DNA of 41,084 nt from Kalaharituber pfeilii (Eukaryota; Ascomycota; Pezizomycetes; Pezizales; Pezizaceae): assembly GCA_015179045.1 (NCBI GenBank), contig WHUZ01000188.1, positions 1 through 41,084 of the forward strand, given 5' to 3'. Under the pieces are notes generated by a model. It was given only the letters and a program-made list of their open reading frames with translations, did no database searches and was not told the DNA's origin. This document shows, in pieces, positions 26,229-37,566 of the stretch; the stretch's first letter is position 1, and every line of letters begins with the position of its first letter. The position numbers were made by a program, and so were the translations under genes.

Positions 26229-26444
26229 TTATTTCAAGGTCCTGTGTGAGTATAGAATAATAACATCCTGAGTGTGATTATCTGCATCATCATACTCTGG
26301 TATCTCTTCAGCTAGCTCCAGCACTTCAGCCACCTTTTTACGTGAGTGCAATACGATAATATCCTGAGTATAATTGTTAGTAATATTATCGCACTCTTAA
26401 ATAACTCGACGTTTAGCTAATTCTGCTTCAGCCACCTCAGCCCT
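26229..26444 (-). pseudogene. Degenerate ORF split by Gypsy1, C-terminal part
   Basis: The minus-strand frame begins AEVAEAELAKRR and continues acidic, with two related blocks (NYTQDIIVLHS and NHTQDVIILYS), to TAA at 26229-26231, with one internal TAA. Its frame continues exactly that of 33973-34370 when the chromovirus and one GCCCT duplication are ignored. I do not recognise it; the position of a basic EAELAKRR stretch near the C-terminus is reminiscent of pogo-type transposases, but that is only a guess. Confidence 0.5.
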
Positions 26445-27082
26445 TATTACGGGGTACGTTGGGGGTAAGCTATTTACTAAATAACTAAGTGCAATATGAA
26501 ATATAATTAAATATAAGTCACAGAAAATAAAGTAGTTAAGGTAGTAAGAAAGCTTTATATTTGTTAGGGTTGAGTTCCGGGTCCTTGCCCTTCTAACTCC
26601 AGTGGGTCAGGCTTCTATTTATACAAAATGTAGTTCTTCAAAGCTGTTGACAAATTCAGCTTGAACGGATTCTGGGAATCAAGCCAGACCCTGAAAAAAG
26701 CCAAGTGACAGCTTTTCTTTTTGACCAACCCTTACAATAAATTCTAGAACAACAAATACGAGAACTTGAAACCTCTAATGCAACCCTCTATCTAAAAATA
26801 CCATCATAACTCCGATCCCTATGCAAAGATCGATGATATAAGAAAATAAGAAAAGGTTATTATACAATGAATAGTACAACAGGAGCTGCCGGAAGAGTTA
26901 GTAACCCAGATTGCTAATCTTAGTAGTTACTTACTTCTTAACCGAAGAAGTTCCACTACCACAGACCTGACTAGTATCGGGTTAGCTAAACTTCCGACTG
27001 GTAGGCTTTATAGTTTGTAGTACCTTTTGACGACACTTAAACAAGACGATGTTATAGCATGAGAACGATTATGCCTGTAACA
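26445..27082 (-). repeat. Gypsy1 3' LTR
   Basis: Given-strand ends are TATTACGGGG (TG changed to TA at the first dinucleotide) and GCCTGTAACA. TGTTAC/GTAACA are the terminal inverted repeats in the other LTRs. Confidence 0.9.
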
Positions 27083-27096
27083 GTACCCCCCTTCTT
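27083..27096 (-). promoter_or_regulatory. Gypsy1 polypurine tract
   Basis: The minus strand reads AAGAAGGGGGGTAC directly before the 3' LTR, the expected plus-strand DNA primer. Confidence 0.75.
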
Positions 27097-27494
27097 AGAG
27101 CACACGTCCCGAGTGCCTGTTAGCTATTACTCTTTAATTTCTTAAAAGAATATAAGCCGTACAGCTTAGCGTCGGTGGATCTCTTACCTTGACCTTAGTA
27201 ACTTAATTGCCGTGATCGTACTTAAGGTAATATTCCGTGATGTCCTGACTATAGGCTGTGCCTCTACTTAGTCTTTGACGTTGAAGGTAGTTGGTAAGAG
27301 CTTTACCTATTTATCATAAGACATACTACTATATTCGTAATGTCTTAACCCCTTGAACACTTTTCCGTTTGACACCTTGGCTTGTATCTAAGATAAGTGT
27401 TAACACTATACGAACTTAAGTTCATAGGTTAGGTCCATGCCGTACCTTTATGACAGATATATCTGCACTCTAGGTCGGTAACTTGACTGCATTT
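27097..27494. other. Gypsy1 3' untranslated region
   Basis: About 400 bp between the integrase stop and the polypurine tract. It is nearly identical to 35873-36270 in Gypsy2 and has no coding signal. Confidence 0.6.
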
Positions 27495-28582
27495 CTAACC
27501 TCTCTTTCTCTTTCTTCCTTGTTGCCCTGATTCGGCTTGTTTTTCTTTATCAGGATATCGTTCACGGAATTCTTTAAGTACGTCCACCGGTGATCCATCA
27601 TCCATTAATAGTTCGCCTAGGCTTTCCCATGTTGCCTCCTTGGGCCCATAACCTTCCCACTGTATAAGGTACTCTAGTTTCTTCTTGGTACCATTGTATC
27701 GTACGTCGGTGATGGAGGCTATGAAGTATTCTTCCTCGCCTTCTTGCATTAGGGGGGATGGTTGGTCGGGTAGAGGGTTGAGAGCGGATGTTTTGAATGG
27801 TTCGAGCAGTAAAACGTGAAAGACAGGGTGTATCTTCAAGTTGTATGGTAACTTAAACTTGAAGGAACGTTTGCCTATTGCTTTTTCAATAGTAAAGGGT
27901 CCGATCAACTTAGCGTCGAGTTTCTTGGAAGGTCTTTTTGTTGGAATGTTTTTGGCGTTAAGCATGACTTTGTCTCCTTCTTTGAAGTTTGGCTGTTGGG
28001 TGTGATGTTGGTCGTACCACTTAGCTACTCGTTCGATTGATTTGTTCAGTTCCTTGCGAATCCGTTCCCATTCTCCTGTGAGTTCTCCCAAAGGTACGTT
28101 GAGGGTCTCTTCCTCATTGATGGTATCAACAAGGGGGTGAAAGCCGTAGTTGGCGAAGAAAGGTGAGGTCTTGGTGGAGCTATATTGTGTGTTATTGTAT
28201 GCGAACTCTGCGAGGGTAAGAGTTGGTTCCAATTGTCCTGGTGGTAGGTGACGTAGTTGCGGAGGTAACCTTCGAGGGTTTGGTTGACTCTTTTGGCTTG
28301 TCCATCGGTTTCCAGGTGTGCAGTAGTACTCATGTTTAGGTTGACTTTGAGTTTCTTCATGAGTTCCTGCCAGAAGTTCGAAGTAAATTTTGGGTCTTGG
28401 TATGATATCATGGACTTCGGTAAGCTATAGAGTCGCCATATTTCTCGAAGGAAGGTAGTTGCCAATTGTTCTGCGGATTGTTCTGCTAGAGGAATGAAGT
28501 GAGCCATCTTAGTGAACCTATCCACTACTACCCATATTTGTGTGAAGCCATCTGAAGGAGGGAGTTTGGTAATGAAGTCCAT
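27495..28582 (-). pseudogene. Gypsy1 integrase core and chromodomain, broken
   Basis: The core begins MDFITKLPPSDG with the first acidic residue in VVVDRF. The second expected catalytic Asp (ISDRDPKF in Gypsy2) reads ISYQDPKF, and the catalytic Glu region (TERVNQ in Gypsy2) reads AKRVNQ, so two of three DDE positions are lost. A frameshift near 28200 separates the core from the C-terminal frame 27495-28232, which carries the GPF/Y-like region (LIGPFTI) and a chromodomain (EYLIQWEGYGPKEATWE). Chromodomains direct integration to heterochromatin marked by histone H3K9 methylation. Confidence 0.85.
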
Positions 28583-29550
28583 GCTGATAGAGGACCATGG
28601 TTAGTATGGTATCTCATGAGGATGAAGGAGGCCATATTTCTTGGGTGAAGGAAGCCATATTTCTTGTGTCTTCGTGCCTTGTTCCTTTGGCATTCTAAGC
28701 ATATGCCGATGTATTCCGTGATATCGTTATGAGCGTTAGGCCAATAGAAGTCCCTGCTGATAAGTTCTGTGGTTTTTTCGATTCCGAGGTGGCCGGTGAG
28801 GGGATGATCATGTTTTGCTTGAAGTATTTCCTGTCTAAGAGCCGTTGGTATCACAAACCGGTTGTTGTGTAGGACTACTTCATCACGGATACTGAATCGT
28901 TTATCAACGTTATCGTTCTTCTGCTGGATGCGTTCCTTAAGTTGAGTATACCATTTGTCCTTTTTCCCTTCTTCGATTAGCTTGCTCCTCCATTCGTCAG
29001 TTAATGCTACCACTTTCAGAGCTTTTATTGTTCTTGCAGTCAAAATTTCTTCCTCTTCCTGCCACGTTCCTTCTTCCCAGAACTTAGTTTCTTGCTGATC
29101 TCGCTGTGCACTCCTCCTCTTAAGGGTGTGGTCACCATGTCTAGATAAAGTATCTGCCTTAGAATTCGCTTTTCCTTTTCGGTAGATGATTGTATAGTCG
29201 AATGGGGCAAGTTTTTCTGCCCATCGTGCTTGACGGTGAGATAGCTTCTTAATGGTGTTGAAGATCCGAAGATTGTCGTGATCGGTATAGACTTTGATGC
29301 TGTGCTTAGCACCTTCGCAGTATTCTCTCCAGGTATCTGTCATACATTCCACCACAGCCAGCATCTCCTTGTCGAAGATGTCATAGTTAATTTTGGCTGG
29401 GGTGAACTTCTGGGAATGGAACGCAACTGGGTGTAGTTTGCCGTCTTCTTGCTTCTGACTTAGAATCCCTCCAAGTGCGAAGTCGCTTGCATCCGTTTCC
29501 ATAATGATTTCGTGTTCTGGGTGATAGTGTGCTAGAATCGGAGCAGTCAT
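28583..29550 (-). pseudogene. Gypsy1 RNase H and integrase zinc-binding domain
   Basis: An open minus frame has RNase H motifs TDASDFALGG, KEMLAVVE, YTDHDNL and KADTLSR. The HHCC zinc finger follows (HDHPLTGH...CLECQRNK). About 28620-28665 a ~22-bp tandem duplication (two copies of the GGCCATATTTCTTG context) shifts the frame before the integrase core. Gypsy2 lacks the duplication. Confidence 0.85.
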
Positions 29551-30618
29551 GAAAGCTTCCTTGAGTTGTTGGAAAGCTTCCTCTTACGGAGGTCCCCAGA
29601 CTAGCTTTGCCTCTTTATTGAGTAGTCGAGTTAGAGGTAAGCATATCTTACTGTAGTCCTTCATGAAGTGTTGGTAGAAGTTAGCAAATCCTAGGAAGGA
29701 TTGTATATCTGTCTTCAAGTTGGAGTGTTCATTAGTACCAGGGGTCTTCCAATCAAGGATAGCCTAGATTTTATTGGTGGACATCGAGATTCCTTTCCCT
29801 GAAATGTGATAACCCAAAAATTCAACTTCCTCCACATACCACTCACATTTTTCTTCGTGTATAGCCAAACCATTTTCCTGTAGCCTGTGCAACACCTCTT
29901 CCAGGATTGTATTATGTTCTTCTAGAGTTTCGGCATATATTAGTAGGTCGTCGATGTATGCCAGTAAACCCTGATCGATCATGTCTTTGAAGATTTCATT
30001 CATGAACTCCTGGAAGGTTGCTGGTGCATTGCAGAGTCCGAATGGCATAACTGTGTATTCGTAGTGACCGTACCGAGTCCTAAAGGCTATCTTCCACTCA
30101 TCCCCTTTAGCAATTCGTACCAAGTTGTATCCATTCTTTAAGTCAAGGGCGGTGAAGTATTTGCCCTTACGGAGTCGGTCTCGGAGTTCTGCCATTAATA
30201 GGAGGGGGTAGTGGTTCTTGATAGTGATTCGGTTAAGGCCTCTATAATCGACACACATGCGTAGTTTGCCATTCTTTTTTGGGACGAACAGGATAGGTGC
30301 ACCTGCCGGAGATTGTAAGGGTCGGATCTTTCCTTCTTTTAACATCTGTTCGATATATTCTTTAAGGATTTCCAATTCCTTCTCACTTAATTGGTAAATA
30401 GGTCCCCATGGAGGTTGTTGTCCTTCTTGTAGAGGTATGCGATGGTCGTATGATCGGTGCGGGGGTAGTTTTGCTGCAGTCTCGGGGTCGAAAACCTTCG
30501 GGAATTTCTTCTTCCATGCTGCTAGGTCAAAGGTCACCTGCTTGCCAGCTTCCGTTTGGTAGATACGCACTTGGGGTGTTTTTCGTCCCACGATATGTAT
30601 ATATCCACCAAAAAACAC
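29551..30618 (-). pseudogene. Gypsy1 reverse transcriptase, two stop codons
   Basis: RT blocks are well preserved: [43 protein letters not shown], and the catalytic LLAYIDDLLIYA. TAG at about 29763 and TAA at about 29585 correspond to CAA in Gypsy2, that is C-to-T at CpA. Otherwise the frame is open. Confidence 0.88.
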
Positions 30619-31184
30619 TTGCCCTGCTTGCTATTCTTCAGTTGTGTAAAGTTCCTCTGCTTCACAAAGTTTAAAGCGCCTAGCCTTGATGTGTTCCGAG
30701 CATTTGGCGTGATTTAGTTCAACATAGTCCAAGTCCCAATCAATGTATGGCTGGTGACTAGCCATCCACGTCATTGACAAGAGTGCATCATAGTCCTTTC
30801 CTCCATCACCTATGTCGAAGTCGATGAGTTCTTTATGAACTTTACTGGTATCATCGATAAGGGTCATTTGGAGCTTTGGGGTATACTCTGTCCCAGTGTT
30901 TGGTAAGGGCACACATCTGGCTCCTCTGAACTTGATAGGGAATTTTCTTTTGATGCGTGGGATTGGTACTTTGTTGGAGAGCATTGACGTTTCTGCTTCT
31001 GGGTCAATACATACTCTAATTATTACTGATTTTGAGATACCATTTTCCTTCCATTCTAGCTCAGCTTTGTGAATGATTGATTTCTTTGCTGGAAGTCCTT
31101 CGAGGATTGGAGGAGGAGTGAGGCCAACTGGAGGAGGAGGAGGGGCAGACACTTCGTTGGCTAAGATCTGCCTTTCTAGTTTTC
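30619..31184 (-). pseudogene. Gypsy1 aspartic protease region
   Basis: The frame includes a Pro-rich linker (APPPPPVGL) and the retropepsin-like site CIDPEAETSML; Gypsy2 has DPGA at this point, so the essential Gly has become Glu (G-to-A). The DYDALLSMTW block is the C-terminal part of the fold. A stop near 30631 separates it from RT. The frame is -1 relative to gag. Confidence 0.75.
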
Positions 31185-33287
31185 CAACTCGGATTTATCG
31201 AGAGTGGTGATACGTGACGCTAGGCTGCGAGCCTGTATCCCAGCCGAGTCTCCTTTGTTTTCTTGTTTAATTTTCCTTACCTCCTTTTTGTCCTCCTTCT
31301 TGTCATCATCTCTCTTCCTCTTATTACCCGACTGATTAGTTGGCTGGGTCGTCTTCCACTCCTTCACGATTTCCGTAGCCACGCATTTGCTGAAAGTGTG
31401 GCCTTTTCTTCCACAGCGAGAGCATTTCCCATCGGCCTTCCATTTGGCGCTAAGTTCCTTGGAGGAGCCGGGGAGATATGGGCTGGGCTTAGAGGTCATA
31501 GTTTCCACACTGTCCTTCTTCTTCTCTGAAGATTATTTCCCCTTTGAATGGCCACTAGGTTTGTTACCACCACTGTGACCCACAACTTGTGTTGTTCGCT
31601 CGTCCCGCATGCCAACTGCTATTATGCGTTTACACCAGTCATCAAGCGATTCATTAGGTACTCCTAGCTGCATGAGGAAGAATTGGGCAATGTTTCTTTT
31701 CAACCCTTTGACCACCTTGTCCTTGAACGTTTTTTCATCGTAATTGGCTAGGTGGTTTATTTTCTTCATGGCATTGATATAGTCCATGATTTTGCCCTTC
31801 TGTATGTAGGTGTCGAGTTTATCTCGCATTTGCTGCTCTTGCATGTGGATTCCCATTACCTCTGCTAAATCGTCCATCCATGTCTCCAATGTGGTATCTC
31901 TCCGAGCCCCCGGACCCATGTACATATGTTTGTTTTGGCTATGCTATTCTGCTGCCTCCTTGGTTAGAGATCGGGATACATACAGAATTTTGGTATCTTC
32001 TTCAGCAAAGGTTCGGTAGTGCTCTCGGAGGTATACTAAGTCCATTACTTCGGACTTCCATACTTGTAGTCCGTCCAGGTTGCCATCCCAAGTTCTTAGA
32101 GTTGGGAGGCGGGCGAATGGGATGTACTGGCCAGTGGGTTCAGGTTCAGGTGAATCCCATCGTCTGGTTTTGTGCCTGGCTTTCTTTCTTGGAGGAGGAG
32201 ATGGTGCTGGTCGGATGGAGAGGACGGTGGTCACTGTTCGTGATGGAGATGGTGATCTAGTTGGCGGTCAGGAGGTCGGAAGTTTGACTTCAAGAGCTGT
32301 TATTTTGTCTTACAGCTCTTTATTCTGGTTCTTGAGAGAGGTGATTTCTGCTTCTAATATTGTTACCTGTCCTTGACCAGCTCTAATAGCGTCTTCTTGG
32401 GATAGGATTTTTCCTTCTAGATCCTTCTGCTCGGCCTTCTGCTTGTCGAGAAGGATTCTGGCGTCCTGTAGTTGAGACTCCAAGGTGGCAACCATGGCTC
32501 TTTTCTCGTCTAAGGCCTTGATAATAGTAGCATTGGCATCCTTGGTATACTGCTGCTCTAGGTTCTGTATCTTTTCCGTGGTATCTGCCTCCCACTTGAG
32601 TTTGGCAGTCTCCATTTCGAGTCAGTACTTCTCGGCGGCGGCTAAGACTGTTGCTTCGTGATCGGCTTTTTCCTTCCCTAGCTGTTCCCGAAGCTTGGTT
32701 TCCCAAGCTTGGGCTTCGGCTTGGATTTGTGCTTCATAATGTTGCTTGTACTTGTTAGTATCGTACTTGAGCTGCTGTTGGAGATTGATGAATTCCTGTT
32801 TTAGGAATTGGGCTTCTAATTCTTCTTTTCGGTTAACGTCCATTGCTACCGGTAGTTCTGTCAGTAGTGGGCAGCTTATCTCGCTTCGGGTTTTTTCGAG
32901 CTCATCTGCTATATCTTCTTTAAGCTGTGAAACTAAATTCCACGCCTATGAGGAGAATTGTGCTATTAGTGAGCTGACATGTCCTGGATTCACTGCCTCT
33001 AAGATAGGAATGACAAGGGTAAGCTTCTCTTGTCTCTGTAGGATCAATTGATCCACGCGGCTTTGGTGGATCTGAATCCAATTTAGTTCTTGAGTGTCCT
33101 CAATGCGCAATTGCTGGGACTGAGACTTTGTTCGATGCCGGAGTCCTGGTCTCGGAGTGGTAGTGAGGGCCGATTGTGCTGCTTCTGCACTGGAATCTGA
33201 ATCCACTTCATCTTTAGATCTCCAATAGACTAGTTCGTTCCCAGCAGTCAATAGCTTGGGAATCACAGGAAAGTTGTAGGACGCCAT
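31176..33287 (-). pseudogene. Gypsy1 gag, interrupted by several stops
   Basis: The ATG at 33287 (MASYNFPVIP) follows about 48 bp of leader after the 5' LTR. A long coiled-coil-prone section follows (for example LEQQYTKDANATI and QLQDARILLDKQKAEQ), then the capsid-like region (AEEDTKIL...NAMKKINHLANYDEKTF) and one CCHC zinc knuckle CSRCGRKGHTFSKC. At least four stops and one frameshift interrupt it. The stop at GHSKGK (TAA) is CAA in Gypsy2. Gag ends ...SELEN-TAG at 31176. Confidence 0.82.
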
Positions 33288-33309
33288 TGTTGGTTATTTG
33301 TGAGGTTGT

Positions 33310-33325
33310 GGCGAAACGAGACCCA
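33310..33325 (-). promoter_or_regulatory. Candidate Gypsy1 primer-binding site
   Basis: On the minus strand TGGGTCTCGTTTCGCC starts about 10 nt after the 5' LTR and begins with TGG, the complement of a tRNA CCA end. The tRNA could not be identified. Confidence 0.35.
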
Positions 33326-33335
33326 ACAAATATAG

Positions 33336-33972
33336 TGTTACGGGGTACGTTGGGGGTAACCATTTACTAAATAACTGAGTGCAATGTGAATTATAATTAA
33401 ATATAAGTCACGGAAAATAAAGTAGTTAAAGTAGTAAGAAAGCTTTATATTTGTTAGGGTTGAGTTCCGGGTCCTTGCCCTTCTAACTCCGGTGGGTCAG
33501 GCTTCTATTTATACAAAATGTAGTTCTTCAAAGCTATTAATAAATTCAGCTTGAACGGATTCTGGGGATTAAGCCAGACCCTGAAAAAAGCCAAGTGACA
33601 GCCTTTCTTTTTGACCAACCCGTACAATAAATTCTAGAACAACAAATACGAGAACCGGAAACCTCTAATGCAAGCCTCTATCTAAAAATACTATTATAAC
33701 TCCGATCCCTATGCAAAGATCGATGATATAAGAAAATAAGAAAAGGTTATCGTACAACGAATAGTACAACAGGAGCTGCTGGAAGAGTTAGTAACCAAGA
33801 TTGCTAATCTTAATAGTTACTTACTTCTTAACTGAAGAAGTTCTACTACTACAGACCTGACTAGTATCGGGTTAGCTAAACTTCTGACTGGTAGGCTTTA
33901 TAGTTGGTAGTACCTTTTGACGACACTTAAACAAGATGGTGTTATAGCATGAGAACGATTAAGCCTGTAATA
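33336..33972 (-). repeat. Gypsy1 5' LTR
   Basis: Given-strand ends are TGTTACGGGG and GCCTGTAATA. A transition has damaged the outer terminus. It is followed by the GCCCT duplication. Confidence 0.9.
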
Positions 33973-34370
33973 GCCCTAGTAGGCCCATGAGCTGAATTAA
34001 TATGTTTTGGATTACGTGAGGTTAGTATGCCAGATACTATTCGAAACTGTGTCCGAAAGCTTGGTTCTGAAGAAGCTAAAATAGTAGTTGGAAAACTAGA
34101 AGTTTTCCAACGATTTTGTAGCTCTTGTACTATATGTTGAAACTCTTAAACTTGATGTGCTACTAGATAAGCAGGTTGCATGGCAAAATGGGTCTCAAGA
34201 TTGTATGCTGTTTGAATGAAGCTATGCCGGCCTTGAATATCAGGAAGATAGTTCGGTATCACCAGTGGTGTAGGTAATGAAGCCTTGGTAGCATTAAGCA
34301 TCATAGTCCATTGTTAATAAGGGTCCTATAGTGACTTGTCAGGATGCCAACGAGGATGTATTAGCTATAG
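33973..34370 (-). pseudogene. Degenerate ORF split by Gypsy1, N-terminal part
   Basis: A minus-strand frame with a few TAA/TAG stops contains blocks such as LPTPLVIPNYLPDIQGRHSF, THFAMQPAYLVAHQV and EFQHIVQELQNRW, and ends SAHGPTR at the GCCCT duplication. The frame then continues at 26444. Amino-acid composition and the consistent frame over 130 codons suggest a real but decayed gene. Identity unknown; its upstream boundary is unclear. Confidence 0.5.
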
Positions 34371-34633
34371 TGGTATTAACTCTTCAAGTCTTCAAGAAGA
34401 TAAAATGTACGTAGAAAATGGTAATAAGGAATAATATATTAGAGAATAATTGAGTATATAGTACATGCAATATTTCCCATATCTCTGGCTCCCTTCCCCA
34501 TTGCCTCTCAGAGAGACTCACACCTCTTCATAAGGATGTTTTTCTCCTCCATCCCCTCCTTTCCAAAAGGCACTGCCACCTTGTGGATGGTCCTCAGTGT
34601 CCTCTTCTATAACTTCCTTCCCTTCACAATTAT
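34371..34633. other. Non-coding A+T-rich to pyrimidine-rich transition
   Basis: No gene is recognised. The minus-strand frame of the coiled-coil relic to the right may extend to about 34480 through several stops (for example a VAVPFGKEGMEEKNIL block). Confidence 0.35.
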
Positions 34634-35220
34634 CTAGTTCTCCCTCTCAATTCTCTTCTCTACCTCTTTTGTTGCTTTCTCCACCTCCTCCTTCAGCTTC
34701 CTCTCCTCCTCCTCCAACTTTTTGAGCTCTTTCTGTGAGCTCCCCGGTGTCCCAATTACATGCATTATGTTCTTCAGAACCTCCACCCTCTTTACTACTG
34801 CCTTCCTTTCTTCCTCAATCTTTTTCTGGCTCTCTACCTCTGCTGTCTTCTGCTTCTCTTCTTCCCTCCTCTTCTTCTTTTTCTGCTCCTCCTGCCACTT
34901 CCATATCTCCCAGATCTCATTCTCCTTTTTCCTCCTCTTCTCCTCCTCAGCTTTCTTCTCCTCCCTCCTCCTCTTCTCCTTCTCTAGCTTCCTCTCTTTC
35001 TTTCCTGATGCCAGACCCATCACTACATGCATTTCTGCTACTATCCTCTCCAATGCCCCTAACCTCTCCTACATCTCTGTTTCTACCTTCTTCCTTACTC
35101 CCTTTCTAACCATCTTCGCCTCTTCCTTCCAGTTACTCACCTCCCTCCCTATCATCCTTCATCTCCGATGATACTTAAAAGTCATGTCGCCTTTCCCCAC
35201 CCTTCCTCTCAGCTCCCCCC
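34634..35220 (-). pseudogene. Charged coiled-coil ORF relic, truncated by Gypsy2
   Basis: A minus-strand frame of about 140 codons (34634-35053) has long Lys/Glu/Arg runs (for example EKEKRRREEKKAEEEKRR) and no strong helix breakers, so it predicts a long single alpha helix or coiled coil. Upstream the frame continues through a TAG (VETEM-stop-ERLG) toward the Gypsy2 LTR at 35221. There is no ATG at the head of the open part. It could be a LINE ORF1 coiled coil or a host protein; low complexity makes assignment unsafe. Confidence 0.45.
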
Positions 35221-35858
35221 TGTTACAGGGTACGTTGGGGGTAAGCCGTTTACTAAATAACTAAGTGCAACATGAAATATAATTAAATATAAGTCACGGA
35301 AAATAAAGTAGTTAAGGTAGTAAGAAAGCTTTATATTTGTTAGGGTTGAGTTCCGGGTCCTTGCCCTTCTAACTCCGGTGGGTCAGGCTTCTATTTATAC
35401 AAAATGTAGTTCTTCAAAGCTGTTAACAAATTCAGCTTGAATGGATTCTGGGGATCAAGCCAGACCCTGAAAAAAGCCAAGTGACAGCCTTTCTTTTTGA
35501 CCAACCCTTACAATAAATTCTAGAACAACAAATACGAGAACTTGAAACCTCTAATGCAAGCCTCTATCTAAAAATACCATCATAACTCCGATCCCTATGC
35601 AAAGATCGATCATATAAGAAAATAAGAAAAGGTTATCATACAACGAATAGTACAACAGGAGCTGCCGGAAGAGTTAGTAACCAAGATTGCTAATCTTAGT
35701 AGTTACTTACTTCTTAACCGAAGAAGTTCCACTACCACAGACCTGACTAGTATCGGGTTAGCTAAACTTCCGACTGGTAGGCTTTATAGTTGGTAGTACC
35801 TTTTGACGACACTTAAACAAGACGGTGTTATAGCATGAGAACGATTATGCCTGTAACA
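35221..35858 (-). repeat. Gypsy2 3' LTR
   Basis: Ends TGTTACAGGG and GCCTGTAACA on the given strand, 638 bp, both termini intact. Confidence 0.92.
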
Positions 35859-35872
35859 GTACTCCCCTTCTT
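35859..35872 (-). promoter_or_regulatory. Gypsy2 polypurine tract
   Basis: AGAAGGGGAGTAC on the minus strand, immediately before the 3' LTR. Confidence 0.7.
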
Positions 35873-36270
35873 AGAGCACACGTCCCGAGTGCCTGTTAGC
35901 TCTTACTCTTTAATTTCTTAAAAGAATATAAGCCATACCACTTAGCGTCGGTGGATCTCTTACCTTGACCTTAGCAACTTAATTGCCGTGATCGTACTCA
36001 AGGTAATATTCCGTGATGTCCTGACTATAGTCTGTGCCTCTACTTAGTCTTTGATGTTGAAGGTAGTTGGTAAGAGCTTTACCTATTTATCCTAAGACAT
36101 ACTACTATATTCGTAGTGTCTTGACCCCTTGAACACTTTTCCGTTTGACACCTTGGCTTGTGTCTAGGATAAGTGTTAACACTATACAAACTTAAGTTCG
36201 TAGGTTAGGTCCATGCCGTACCTTTATGACAGATATATCTGCACTCTAGGTCGGTAACTTGACTGCATTT

Positions 36271-37566
36271 CTAACTTCTCTTTCTCTTTCTTCCTCGTTG
36301 CCCTGATTCGGCTTGTTTTTCTTTATCAGGGTATCGTTCACGGAATTCTTTAAGTGCGTCCACCGGTGATCCATCATCCATTAATAGTTCGCTTAGGCTT
36401 TTCCATGTTGCCTCCTTGGGCCCATAACCTTCCCACTGCACAAGGTACTCTAGTATCTTCTTGGTACCGTTGTATCGTACGTCGGTGATGGAGGCTATGA
36501 AGTATTCTTCCTCGCCTTCTTGCATTAGTGGGGATGGTTGGTCGGGTAGAGGGTTGAGAGCGGATGTTTTGAACGGTTTGAGCAGTGAAACGTGAAAGAC
36601 AGGGTGTATCTTCAAGTTATATGGTAACTTAAGCTTGAAGGAACGTTTGCCTATTGCTTTTTCGATAGTAAAGGGTCTGATCAACTTAGCGTCGAGTTTC
36701 TAGGAAGGTCTTTTTGTCGGAATGTTTTTGGCGTTAAGCATGACTTTGTCTCCTTCCTTGAAGTTTGGCTGTTGGGCGTGATATTGGTCGTACCACTTAG
36801 CTGCTCATTCGATTGATTTGTTCAGTTCCTTGCAAATCCGTTCCCATTCTCCTGTGCGTTCTCCCGAGGGTACGTTGAGGGCCTCTTCCTCCTTGATGGT
36901 ATCAACAAGGGGGTGAAAGCCGTAGTTGGCGAAGAAAGGTGAGGTCTTGGTGGAGCTATGTTGTGCGTTATTGTATGCGAACTCTGCGAAGGGTAAGAGT
37001 TGGTTCCAATTGTCCTGGTGGTAGGTGACGTAGTTGCGGAGGTAACTTTCGAGGGTTTGGTTGACTCTTTCGGTTTGTCCATCGGTTTCCGGGTGTGCAG
37101 TGGTACTCATGTTTAGGTTGACTTTGAGTTTCTTCATGAGTTCCTGCCAGAAGTTCGAAGTAAACTTCGGGTCTCGGTCCGATATAATAGACTTCGGTAA
37201 GCCGTGGAGTCGCCATATTTCTCGAAGGAAGGTAGTTGCTAATTGTTCTGCGGATTGTTCTACTAGAGGGATGAAGTGAGCCATCTTAGTGAACCTATCC
37301 ACTACTACCCATATTTGTGTGAAGCCGTCTGAAGGAGGGAGTTTGGTAATAAAGTCCATGCTGATAGAGGACCATGGTTGGTATGGTATCTCATGAGGGT
37401 GAAGGAGGCCATATTTCTTGTGTCTTCGTGCCTTGTTCCTTTGGCATTCCAAGCATGCGCCGATGTATTCCGTGATATCATTGTGAGCGTTAGGCCAATA
37501 GAAGTCCCTGCCGATAAGTTCTGTGGTTTTTTTCGATTCCGAGGTGGCCGGCGAGGGGATGATCAT
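36271..37566 (-). pseudogene. Gypsy2 integrase with chromodomain
   Basis: The core keeps all DDE signatures: VVVDRFTKMAHF, ISDRDPKFTSNFW and ETDGQTERVNQTLE. A TGA (CGA in Gypsy1) near 36808 and a TAG (AAG in Gypsy1) near 36702 separate it from the C-terminal frame 36271-36684. That frame has the GPF-like start (MIRPFTIEKA; Gypsy1 has LIGPFTI) and the chromodomain (EYLVQWEGYGPKEATWK). Confidence 0.87.

Larger units (their letters stand above)
26445..33972 (-). mobile_element. Gypsy1: complete Ty3/Gypsy chromovirus, inactive
   Basis: The 7,528-bp element has two LTRs of about 638 bp (26445-27082 and 33336-33972) and a 5-bp target-site duplication GCCCT (26440-26444 and 33973-33977). The order on the minus strand is 5' LTR, gag, protease, RT-RNase H, integrase with chromodomain, polypurine tract, 3' LTR. 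Protease-RT-RNase H-integrase order and the chromodomain define a Ty3/Gypsy chromovirus. The LTRs differ at roughly 35-40 positions by eye (about 6%), mostly transitions, so the insertion is old or was mutated by RIP. Confidence 0.92.
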
